Source: Negativicutes bacterium
Lineage (GTDB): Bacteria > Bacillota > Negativicutes > SKW292
DNA: 13,139 nt
Assembly (NCBI GenBank): GCA_026416215.1
Contig: JAOAFP010000041.1
Location: 1 to 13,139, forward strand
Reading direction: 5' to 3'
The translations under genes were made by a program, and so were the position numbers. The notes under the pieces were generated by a model. That model saw only the letters and a program-made list of their open reading frames with translations, did not search any database and was not told where the DNA came from. Within the stretch, counting starts at the first letter, position 1, and each line of letters starts with the position of its first letter. This document shows, one piece after another, positions 6,854 to 13,139 of this stretch.

Positions 6854-8284
6854 ATGTGGTGTAGGCTGACCGGAGTTTGTCTGACGCTTTTGCTGCTGTC
6901 CGGCGGCACGGCCCTGGCAGCAGGCCCGTTTAGCGATGTGCCGCCGGACAGCTGGGCGTACAAGGCAGTAGCCCAGCTGGCCAGGGACGGCATGGTCGAC
7001 GGCTATCCCGATGGCACCTTTGCCGGAAACCGTCCGATCACCCGCTATGAGATGGCCCAGATTATCAGCCGGGCGCTGACCAGGCTCGACGAAGCCAATG
7101 CCCGGCAGCAGGCCACCCTGAGCAGGCTAAGTGAGGAATTTAATCAGGAGCTGGCCAATCTTGGCGCCAAAGTCAACCGGCTGAGTGACGAGGTGGACCG
7201 GCGGGTCTATATGACCGGCGAGGCGGTACTGAGCTATGATGACTACAGCAACAGCTACCATTACACGGCAGGCGGGGTGAAAATAACCAGCAGCGATCTG
7301 CCGTACAACAACGGCGACAAAAAATTTGCCACCGACCTTTACGTCCACGGCAAAATCAACGACAACTGGACTTATTACGCCAACCTTCATAATAACAAAT
7401 ATTTCGGCAGCGGTACCGGCACCCCGGCCAGCTACAACACCACCGAATTCAACCAGGCCTATGTACAGGGAGACCTGGCCGGGCTGACGGTGGCGGTGGG
7501 TCAGCTCGGCAACACCCCGGCCTACGGGCTGGTGGACAGCGAGGACTTGTACGGTCTGCAGGTGGGCGGTGGCGGCGATGTGCTGACCTGGCAGGTGGCC
7601 TGGGGCAATACCACCAAGCTGCAGACCCTTACTCAGCAGCAGCTGGAAAACCCGCCAGCCATACTCGATCCCACCACCGGATCGTGGAACAAGATTGATG
7701 TTTCCTGGGTCGATCTGTCCCTGAATGTTGCCCTGGCCGACAACTGGAATGTCAAGGCGGCCTACATGAAGGCCTTTCCCGAGTCCGGATCGTCCGATCC
7801 CGATTTCTATATTGGCAAAGGAACCACAGTGAACAGCATGTACTTTTACGAATTCGGCACTGACTGGCGATGGGCGCCGGACTGGCTGCTGACCGCCGTT
7901 TACGGCCAGTCGTCGGCACTTGGCCAGAACCGGGCCTACCGGGCGCAGATAGACTATGGGCAGAACGATGTCAACCTGCCGGGCAGCTGGCATATGTGGC
8001 TGGCCTACACCCGGGCCGAGGCCCTGTCCACCTGGGACAGCACCTACGGCGACATGCCGGGCCAGAACACCAACATCGGCGATATTGTCCCCTTTCCGAA
8101 CATTTTCGGTTCCCAGGGCTGGGAGATTGGTTTTGACTACGTGTTTGCCAAAAACATCTACCTGCACGGCAAATACAACGACTACGGACCGACCGTGACT
8201 TCGGTCAACGACAGCATGTACAACGTCAGTGGAATTGGCGGCAGCCTGAAGCACTTTGCCATCGAACTGCATTTTCTGTTCTGA
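6854..8284 (+). CDS. SLH-domain outer membrane porin (OmpM-like)
   Basis: The 476-residue precursor has a signal peptide (about 1-23, cleavage near TALAA) and one SLH domain (about 26-75: FSDVPPDSWAY, then DGYPDGTFAGNRPITRYEMA). A coiled coil (about 78-117) follows, then a long Tyr/Trp/Asn/Gly-rich beta-strand region to the C-terminus. The last residues, FAIELHFLF, alternate and end in Phe, the typical beta-signal for outer-membrane insertion. In Negativicutes, OmpM/Mep45 proteins of this layout tether the outer membrane to peptidoglycan through the SLH domain and form a general diffusion pore through the barrel. The ATG at 6854 has an AGGAAGGGA ribosome site just before it. The longer open frame from 6776 lacks a signal peptide. 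The gene is followed by its own terminator. Family assignment is firm; pore specificity is not known. Confidence 0.9.
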   Translation: MWCRLTGVCLTLLLLSGGTALAAGPFSDVPPDSWAYKAVAQLARDGMVDGYPDGTFAGNRPITRYEMAQIISRALTRLDEANARQQATLSRLSEEFNQELANLGAKVNRLSDEVDRRVYMTGEAVLSYDDYSNSYHYTAGGVKITSSDLPYNNGDKKFATDLYVHGKINDNWTYYANLHNNKYFGSGTGTPASYNTTEFNQAYVQGDLAGLTVAVGQLGNTPAYGLVDSEDLYGLQVGGGGDVLTWQVAWGNTTKLQTLTQQQLENPPAILDPTTGSWNKIDVSWVDLSLNVALADNWNVKAAYMKAFPESGSSDPDFYIGKGTTVNSMYFYEFGTDWRWAPDWLLTAVYGQSSALGQNRAYRAQIDYGQNDVNLPGSWHMWLAYTRAEALSTWDSTYGDMPGQNTNIGDIVPFPNIFGSQGWEIGFDYVFAKNIYLHGKYNDYGPTVTSVNDSMYNVSGIGGSLKHFAIELHFLF

Positions 8285-8306
8285 GGCATACCTGGCGGAA
8301 GAGGCG

Positions 8307-8339
8307 AAAAAGGGATCTGCAGATAAGATCCCTTTTTTT
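8307..8339 (+). terminator. Rho-independent terminator of the porin gene
   Basis: A 12-bp stem pairs AAAAAGGGATCT (8307-8318) with AGATCCCTTTTT (8326-8337) around a 7-base loop. The T-tract runs from 8333 to 8339. It starts 22 bases after the porin stop and separates the porin from the iron operon. Confidence 0.92.
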
Positions 8340-8377
8340 GCGATATGAGGGAAAGTGGCGGGGGCAGTGGCCGCTGG

Positions 8378-8407
8378 TTGACGGGAAAGTCTGGCGGCGG
8401 GTAAAAT
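8378..8407 (+). promoter_or_regulatory. Promoter of the regulator-feoAB operon
   Basis: TTGACG (8378-8383) and TAAAAT (8402-8407) are separated by 18 bases. Each hexamer has five matches to the sigma-70/sigma-A consensus. Transcription would start near 8414, leaving a leader of about 30 bases before the ATG at 8446. The -10 lies inside the inverted repeat described next. Confidence 0.65.
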
Positions 8408-8428
8408 GTTAGCCGAAACTAACATTTT
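8403..8428 (+). promoter_or_regulatory. Inverted-repeat operator, probable DtxR-family binding site
   Basis: Perfect 10-bp arms AAAATGTTAG (8403-8412) and CTAACATTTT (8419-8428) flank a 6-base centre. The inner GTTAG...CTAAC resembles the core of known DtxR-type boxes. The repeat covers the -10 and the expected start site, so a bound regulator would block transcription. Its position right before a DtxR-family gene points to autoregulation. It is not followed by a T-tract, which argues against a terminator. Confidence 0.72.
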
Positions 8429-8445
8429 GCAACCCGGAGCATTTT

Positions 8446-8892
8446 ATGATACGCAAGCTGTCAATAAGCCTGGAAGATTACCTCGAGGCGATATTCCTGC
8501 TTGGCCGCGATAACGGGGCGGTCCGGCTCAAGGAGCTGGCCGGCAGGCTACGGGTGGCCAAGGCTTCAGCCCACGGTGCGGTAAAAATACTGGCCGGCCG
8601 GGGATTGATTGAACACCGTCACTACGACGTGATCCGGCTGACCGAATGCGGTGCGGTTTATGCGGCCAGACTGTTTGACAAACACCGGCTGCTGGCCAGG
8701 TTCCTGACCGAGGTACTGGCTCTGGACACTGGCGAGGCCCAGCAGGCGGCCTGCAGCATGGAGCATCATCTGCCGGACAGTTCGCTGCCGCGGCTGCAGC
8801 AGTTGCTGGCCTATATGGCCGAACGGCGTGACTGGCCGGCTGCGGGCGGTTTCAGCCGAGCCGGGGGTGAGGGCTGTGATGCGGCTGGCTGA
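8446..8892 (+). CDS. DtxR/MntR-family metal-dependent transcriptional repressor
   Basis: This 148-residue regulator has an N-terminal winged helix (about 5-68, recognition region VAKASAHGAVKIL) and a metal-binding dimerisation domain (about 70-128). It lacks the SH3-like third domain of DtxR, so it resembles MntR in length (142 residues). Putative ligands are Asp11, Glu14, His80, Cys103, Glu106 and His107. Asp11 and Glu14 match MntR Asp8 and Glu11, whereas Cys103 matches DtxR Cys102 rather than MntR Glu99. The linked feoA and feoB genes suggest Fe(II) as co-repressor, though Mn(II) cannot be excluded. GGAG (8436-8439) sits 6 bases before the ATG. The 3' end overlaps feoA by 14 bases, and the last ~20 residues are Gly/Ala-rich and look poorly conserved. 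It probably represses its own operon through the repeat at 8403-8428. Confidence 0.9.
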   Translation: MIRKLSISLEDYLEAIFLLGRDNGAVRLKELAGRLRVAKASAHGAVKILAGRGLIEHRHYDVIRLTECGAVYAARLFDKHRLLARFLTEVLALDTGEAQQAACSMEHHLPDSSLPRLQQLLAYMAERRDWPAAGGFSRAGGEGCDAAG

Positions 8893-9121
8893 TCTGGCGA
8901 CCGGCGACCGGTTTCGGGTGAAGAAGGTTACTATTGGCAGGGAGATCGGCAAACGGATTGTTGAGATGGGCTTTGTCAACGGCCGGGAGGGACAGGTGGT
9001 GCGGCGGGCGTTACTGGGGGATCCGATAGCCGTGCAGATTTTGAACTACTGTGTGTCGCTGCGGCTGGCTGAGGCACGGGGAATTGAGGTGGAAAAGATT
9101 GACGGCGATGCGGACCGGTAA
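8879..9121 (+). CDS. feoA: Ferrous iron transport protein A
   Basis: FeoA is a small SH3-like cytosolic protein that supports the FeoB iron transporter. The 80-residue product fits the family length of about 75-85, with an opening like MRLADLATGDRFRVKKV, the central IVEMGFVNGREGQVVRRAL turn region, and a closing strand, YCVSLRLAEARGIEVEKI. The frame is open further upstream (from 8828), but that part shows no FeoA similarity. GGGGGTGAGGG (8863-8873) precedes the ATG at 8879. It overlaps the regulator gene and feoB by 14 bases each, so translational coupling is likely. Confidence 0.92.
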   Translation: MRLADLATGDRFRVKKVTIGREIGKRIVEMGFVNGREGQVVRRALLGDPIAVQILNYCVSLRLAEARGIEVEKIDGDADR

Positions 9122-11240
9122 GGCCTGGCGGATAGCGCTGGTCGGCAATCCCAATTCCGGCAAGACCACCCTGTTTAACGCCATTACCGGCGCCCATCAC
9201 AAAGTGGGAAATTATGCCGGGGTAACAGTGGATATCCGGCAGGGGCGGACCGAGATCAACGGCCAGCCGGTGGTGATTTACGATTTGCCGGGGATTTACA
9301 GTCTCACCGCTTATTCCCAGGATGAGATCATCGCCCGCGATTTTATCATCGATGAACGCCCCGATGCGATTATCAACGTGGTTGATGCCACCAATATCGA
9401 GCGAAATCTCTATCTATGCCTGCAGCTGCAGGAGCTGGGCATTCCGTTGGTGGTGGCTTTGAACGTCTGCGATCAGGCTGAAAACATGGGGATCGTCATC
9501 GATACCGGTCTGCTCAGCCAGCTGCTGAAAGTACCGGTTCAGCCCACGGCCGCCAACCGGAAACGCGGGGTGAAGGAACTGCTGGCGCACTTGCCGGCGG
9601 TGGTCGGACAATGGGGACAAGTCCGGGCACCGGTTTACTACGGCGGAGAGATCGAGGCCGAGATAACCAGGATTGCCCGGCTGCTCAGCGAAAAAACCGA
9701 CCTGGCCGGTAGGATACCGTTGCGATGGCTGGCGGTCAAACTTCTGGAAAAGGACAGCGACGCCGCCGCCAAACTGCGCAGATACCCGGGGGCCGGCGGG
9801 ATATTCCCCGAGGTCGGACGTCACATCCGCCATATCGAAGCCCATTTTGGCAACTATGCGGAAATAATCATTTCCGAGCAGCGGTACGCTGCCGTCCACG
9901 GGATCGTCCGCGAGGCGGTCCGGCAGCCGGCGGGGACGGGCCGGCCGACTTTGACCCAGCGGATCGACAGTGTGTTGCTGCACCGGTTCTGGGGATTGCC
10001 GATTTTTCTGGTGGCCCTGTGGGCGGTGTTCCAGATCACTTTCGGCCTGGGACGATACCCGGTAGCATGGCTGGACCGGCTGTTTGCCGGTCTTGGTAAC
10101 TGGCTGGTAGCAAGCATGTCGCCGGGGATCTGGCAAAGCCTGCTGGTCGACGGGGTGATCGGCGGGGTGGGCAGCGTGCTTTCGTTCGTTCCGCTGATTG
10201 TTCTGCTTTTTTTGCTGATCTCGCTGCTTGAGGACAGCGGCTATATGTCGCGGGCAGCCTTCATAATGGACCGGTTTCTGCACGCTTTTGGCCTGCACGG
10301 ACAGTCGTTCCTGCCGATGATCATCGGGTTTGGCTGTTCAGTGCCGGCGGTTATGGCTACCCGCACCCTGCGTAGCCGCAAGGACCGGATTCTGTCGAAA
10401 CTGAGCCTGACATTCATCAGCTGCGGTGCGAAGCTGCCGGTATACACCCTGCTGGCGGCTGCCTTTTTTCCCGACCGGGCCGGCAACGTGGTGATGTCGG
10501 TCTACCTGATTGGGGTGGCCATGGCCCTGTTGTCGTCGATCGTTCTGAAAAAATTCGTTTTCAAGGGGCTGTCCACCCCGTTTGTCATGGAACTGCCGCC
10601 CTACCGCCGGCCGACAGCCAAGGGGATTGCGTGGCACGTCTGGGACAAAACCTGTCATTATTTCCGCAAGGCGGCCACCGTTATCCTGGCAGCGTCGATA
10701 CTGGTCTGGCTTCTGACCACCTTCCCGGTTTCCGAACCGACGGCCGAACAGATCGCCGGGCTACACCGTCAGTTTGCGGCTGAACATCCGGAGGCAACCG
10801 AGGCTGACTGGCAGTCCTGTCTGGCCGGTTACCGGCAGGAACAGGCACTGGCCAACAGTGCCGCCGGCCGGTTGGGCCAGGCACTTGCCCCGGTTTTTGC
10901 CCCGCTGGGCTTTAACTGGAAGATCGGGGTGGCGGCGATCACCGGGGTGTCAGCCAAGGAGGTGATAGTTTCCACTCTCGGGGTGCTGTACCGGGCCGGT
11001 GATAATGGAGACACCGAGGGCGGACTGGTTGCCGTCCTCCGCTCCGACCCGGAGTTTACCCCGGTTACAGCCTACGGGCTGATGCTTTATACCCTGCTGA
11101 GCTTTCCCTGCCTGGCGACGCTGTCGGCCATCCGGGCTGAGATTGGCGGCGGCTGGCTTCTGTTCAGCATGGGGTACAACCTGGGACTGGCCTGGCTGGT
11201 GTGTTGGCTGTCATACCAGCTTGGTTCTGCCTGGTTTTAG
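9108..11240 (+). CDS. feoB: Ferrous iron transport protein B
   Basis: FeoB is the inner-membrane Fe(II) importer with an N-terminal GTPase. The 710-residue product has near full family length. GTPase motifs are G1 GNPNSGKT (13-20), a GNYAGVTV switch region, G3 DLPG (59-62) and G4 NVCD (119-122; NMxD is more common). A helical guanine-dissociation-inhibitor-like domain follows (to about 290), then the membrane part with the two gate motifs GCSVPA (409-414) and SCGAKLPVY (438-446), which include Cys410 and Cys439. The C-terminus ends in membrane helices without a Cys-rich tail. The start at 9108 overlaps feoA by 14 bases and directly precedes the GTPase fold. The upstream start at 9051 would give an antisense-like Cys/Arg-rich leader and was rejected. 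No clear ribosome site is seen at the usual distance, consistent with coupling to feoA. No terminator is obvious after the stop. Confidence 0.95.
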   Translation: MRTGKAWRIALVGNPNSGKTTLFNAITGAHHKVGNYAGVTVDIRQGRTEINGQPVVIYDLPGIYSLTAYSQDEIIARDFIIDERPDAIINVVDATNIERNLYLCLQLQELGIPLVVALNVCDQAENMGIVIDTGLLSQLLKVPVQPTAANRKRGVKELLAHLPAVVGQWGQVRAPVYYGGEIEAEITRIARLLSEKTDLAGRIPLRWLAVKLLEKDSDAAAKLRRYPGAGGIFPEVGRHIRHIEAHFGNYAEIIISEQRYAAVHGIVREAVRQPAGTGRPTLTQRIDSVLLHRFWGLPIFLVALWAVFQITFGLGRYPVAWLDRLFAGLGNWLVASMSPGIWQSLLVDGVIGGVGSVLSFVPLIVLLFLLISLLEDSGYMSRAAFIMDRFLHAFGLHGQSFLPMIIGFGCSVPAVMATRTLRSRKDRILSKLSLTFISCGAKLPVYTLLAAAFFPDRAGNVVMSVYLIGVAMALLSSIVLKKFVFKGLSTPFVMELPPYRRPTAKGIAWHVWDKTCHYFRKAATVILAASILVWLLTTFPVSEPTAEQIAGLHRQFAAEHPEATEADWQSCLAGYRQEQALANSAAGRLGQALAPVFAPLGFNWKIGVAAITGVSAKEVIVSTLGVLYRAGDNGDTEGGLVAVLRSDPEFTPVTAYGLMLYTLLSFPCLATLSAIRAEIGGGWLLFSMGYNLGLAWLVCWLSYQLGSAWF

Positions 11241-11347
11241 GAGGTGGTGCGGGAACAAGGGGTTTTCCGGCCCGGGGAATGGACGGGTAACAGTGCAAGA
11301 TTGGTTTTACCGGCACGATTAAAGTATTATTCAAGAGGGGTTGCGGC

Positions 11348-12598
11348 ATGGAAAAAATTTCCCGGTTTATGGAGGAAAAACTGCTGCCGGTGGCTGGGCT
11401 GATTTCCACCCAACGGCACCTCTGCGCCTTGCGGGATGGTGGCTCGATTATACTGATGCTGATGATGGTAGGCTCGCTGTTCCTGATCATCAGCAATCCG
11501 CCGGTTGAATTTCTGGCCGATATGGTTGAGCCGTATGCCCCGGCTCTCAACCGGATGGTGTACACCACCTTCGGGGTAAGCGGGCTTTTGGCCTCATTCG
11601 GTATTTCCTTTGCCTTGGCCACGTCGTACAAGCTGGACGGACTGTCTTCGGCCGGAGTGGGAGTAGGAGCATTCCTGCTAGCCAATCCGCTGACGGCCGA
11701 CAACAACATCGATTTAACCTTAATGGGAAGCAAAGGATACTTTGTGGCCATGATCCTCAGCTTTTTTGTGGTAGAAATGCTGCGGTTTTTTGACCGGCGC
11801 AATATCAGGATCAAGATGCCGGCCGGGGTGCCGCCGGCAGTCGCCCAGTCATTTTCCGCTCTGATTCCGGCCATTTGTATTTTATCGTTTATCTGGCTGG
11901 TCAATCAGTTTCTGGCTAATTTCGAGACCAGCATACCTGCCCTGATCGATCAACTGGTCACCAAGCCGCTGGTGCTGATCGGCGGATCGTTTGTTTCAGC
12001 ACTGATGGCCACCTTTTTCACCCAGATCATCTGGTCGTTTGGCCTGCACGGCGATATGATTGTCACCACCTTTGTCGGCCCGGCCTGGGATGTGATGAGC
12101 CTGGAAAACGCGATGGCCAAGGTGGCCGGGCTGGAGCCTCCCCATTCCATTTCCAACCAGATTTGGGAGATATTCGTCAACAACGGCGGCTCCGGGGCCA
12201 CCCTGGCGCTGGTGTTCCTGATGCTGACCAAGGCCCGTTCGGCCCATCTGAAAATGATTGGCCGCACTGCCTTCTGGCCGGGGATTTTCAACATCAACGA
12301 GCCGGTGATATTCGGCCTGCCGATTGTGCTGAACCCAATCATGGTTATTCCGTTCATCATCTGCCCGATGCTGAACATGGCCGTCAGCTATCTGTGCTTT
12401 GAACTGGGCCTGGTAAGCAAAACCTACGCTTCAGTTCCCTGGACCACCCCGGTTTTGTTCAGCGGCTTTCTTTCCACCGGCGACTGGAAAGCCTCGCTGC
12501 TGCAGCTGTTTAACCTTATAATGTGCGGACTAGTGTATTACCCGTTTTTCCGGATCGTCGACAACCAGCGGCTGCGGGAGGAGCAGCAGGTCCAGTGA
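11348..12598 (+). CDS. PTS sugar permease EIIC, lactose/cellobiose family, without EIIA/EIIB
   Basis: This 416-residue integral membrane protein is the sugar-translocating EIIC subunit of a phosphotransferase system of the lactose/cellobiose (Lac) family. It carries about ten hydrophobic segments, WSFGLHGDMI and, further on, FNINEPVIFGLPIVLNP, the region bearing the conserved sugar-site Glu of these permeases. The start, MEKISRFMEEKLLPVAGLIS, is typical, and GAGGGG (11335-11340) lies 7 bases before the ATG. EIIC cannot energise uptake alone. It needs EIIB and EIIA of the same family, and neither lies upstream (feoB) nor in the ~540 bases downstream. They may be encoded elsewhere. The 107-base gap after feoB has no visible terminator, so some read-through from the iron operon is possible. 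The sugar is unknown; cellobiose or another beta-glucoside is a guess from the family. Confidence 0.9.
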   Translation: MEKISRFMEEKLLPVAGLISTQRHLCALRDGGSIILMLMMVGSLFLIISNPPVEFLADMVEPYAPALNRMVYTTFGVSGLLASFGISFALATSYKLDGLSSAGVGVGAFLLANPLTADNNIDLTLMGSKGYFVAMILSFFVVEMLRFFDRRNIRIKMPAGVPPAVAQSFSALIPAICILSFIWLVNQFLANFETSIPALIDQLVTKPLVLIGGSFVSALMATFFTQIIWSFGLHGDMIVTTFVGPAWDVMSLENAMAKVAGLEPPHSISNQIWEIFVNNGGSGATLALVFLMLTKARSAHLKMIGRTAFWPGIFNINEPVIFGLPIVLNPIMVIPFIICPMLNMAVSYLCFELGLVSKTYASVPWTTPVLFSGFLSTGDWKASLLQLFNLIMCGLVYYPFFRIVDNQRLREEQQVQ

Positions 12599-12703
12599 CC
12601 GTCACAGAAGGGAACCGGCGGAGAACTGCCGGACGGTGCAGACGCCGCCGGCGGCTGACGCCGGCCGGAACCGGGAATTTAATGGGCTGCTGCCGGCCAC
12701 AGT

Positions 12704-12732
12704 TTGACAGACTGATATTTAGGAACTATAAT
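12704..12732 (+). promoter_or_regulatory. Exact-consensus sigma-70/sigma-A promoter
   Basis: TTGACA (12704-12709), a 17-base spacer and TATAAT (12727-12732) match the consensus at all 12 positions with ideal spacing. Transcription should start near 12739, giving an ~80-base leader before the secreted-protein gene at 12820. The leader contains a palindrome, ATCGGCCGAT (12761-12770), that could be a binding site. Confidence 0.85.
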
Positions 12733-12803
12733 GACAATTAGCTGATGTATGGGCAGACGGATCGGCCGATATGGAGGCTGTGGTGGTGGATTAAAAATTA
12801 AAA

Positions 12804-12811
12804 AAGGAAGG
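12804..12811 (+). promoter_or_regulatory. Ribosome binding site deciding the start of the last gene
   Basis: AAGGAAGG lies 8 bases before the ATG at 12820 but only 2 bases before the in-frame ATG at 12814, so the inner ATG, which opens MKKVC, is preferred. Confidence 0.75.
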
Positions 12812-12819
12812 TAATGGTT

Positions 12820-13139
12820 ATGAAAAAGGTTTGTCTGTGTATGTTGCTGTGTCTGGTTGCAGCTATGGTGGTGAGTGGCGGAGATGCCCTGGCAAAAGAG
12901 GTGGCTGGTGGTAGTGGGCAGAAATCAGGCATTGTCTTTGTCTGGGGCGACAATGACATAGGGGAGCCCAGGGGAACGCCGGTGGTCGGGCTTACGATTG
13001 GCGGGCAGATGCCGAACAAGCTGGGCTTCAGTGAAACCACGGGGGTGAGCGGCCTGTTGCCGCTCGAAAATTTAACGGCAAGTGGCCCTTACAGTATAGA
13101 CGGTTTTACCTATCGCGGCGTTAAGTACGGTACAAATAT
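12820..13139 (+). CDS. Unrecognised secreted protein, 3' truncated by the window end
   Basis: The frame is open from ATG 12820 to the end of the window (106 codons and two bases), with no stop seen. The N-terminus MKKVCLCMLLCLVAAMVV followed by SGGDALA is a clear type I signal peptide, with likely cleavage after ALA (residue 25). It has Cys residues in the hydrophobic core but no proper lipobox. The mature part begins KEVAGGSGQKSG and continues with a Gly-rich, probably beta-rich stretch including VFVWGDNDIG and VVGLTIGGQMP. I do not recognise the family. In a diderm cell it would be periplasmic, outer-membrane or exported. A consensus promoter and a strong ribosome site suggest high expression. 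Codon use is somewhat more AT-rich than in neighbouring genes. Confidence 0.78.
   Translation, partial: MKKVCLCMLLCLVAAMVVSGGDALAKEVAGGSGQKSGIVFVWGDNDIGEPRGTPVVGLTIGGQMPNKLGFSETTGVSGLLPLENLTASGPYSIDGFTYRGVKYGTN

Noticed and set aside
8881..9072. Repeated GCGGCTGGCTG in feoA (8881-8891 and 9061-9071)
   Set aside because: It is short and composed of common codons in different parts of the gene, so chance is the simplest explanation.
11301..11330. TTGGTT-N18-TATTAT as a promoter for the EIIC gene
   Set aside because: The -35 is poor, and the predicted start would fall inside the ribosome binding site, leaving almost no leader.
11239..11347. AGGAGGTG at the feoB stop as the start of a small gene such as feoC
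   Set aside because: No start codon lies at a proper distance. The GTG at 11247 is only 2 bases away, and the frame it opens runs into the EIIC gene without FeoC character.
12599..12656. Inverted repeats after the EIIC gene as a terminator
   Set aside because: CCGGC/GCCGG and the palindrome GCCGCCGGCGGC can pair, but there is no T-tract, and such motifs are common throughout this GC-rich sequence.

Overview
The window looks like part of one chromosomal contig from a GC-rich (about 60% by eye) diderm Firmicute, most likely class Negativicutes. The best clue is the gene at 6854-8284. It encodes a signal peptide, one SLH domain, a coiled coil and a beta-rich C-terminal part ending in Phe, which is the layout of OmpM-type outer-membrane porins of Negativicutes. 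A short cobalamin-dependent methionine synthase, a DtxR-family regulator with feoAB and a PTS permease fit an anaerobic Firmicute but do not prove it. No rRNA, tRNA, CRISPR array, insertion sequence or phage gene was seen.

Layout: bases 1-19 are the Nextera (Tn5 mosaic-end) sequencing adapter, not genome. Bases 20-401 are the 3' end of an ABC-3 type Zn/Mn permease gene. A 586-base gap follows, holding a terminator (786-817) that serves the minus-strand methionine synthase gene (988-3411). Divergent from it, two kinase genes 13 bases apart (3563-5509 and 5523-6677) encode a PAS-kinase-receiver hybrid and a receiver-kinase fusion. Neither has an output domain. The SLH porin gene (6854-8284) ends at a strong terminator (8307-8339).

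Next is an iron-uptake operon. A sigma-70-like promoter (8378-8407), whose -10 is covered by a perfect inverted repeat (8403-8428), precedes a DtxR-family regulator, feoA and feoB. The genes overlap by 14 bases at both junctions. A simple model is that the regulator, loaded with Fe(II), binds the repeat and shuts off its own gene together with the ferrous-iron transporter. An orphan PTS EIIC gene (11348-12598) follows without its EIIA or EIIB. The window ends in the 5' part of a gene for an unrecognised secreted protein (from 12820). That gene is preceded by an exact-consensus promoter, TTGACA-N17-TATAAT.

I found no clearly new multi-gene system. The items most worth a second look are the mixed MntR/DtxR metal site in the regulator and its operator, the two kinases without an output, the consensus promoter in front of the unknown secreted protein, and the adapter artefact that creates a false start in the first gene.
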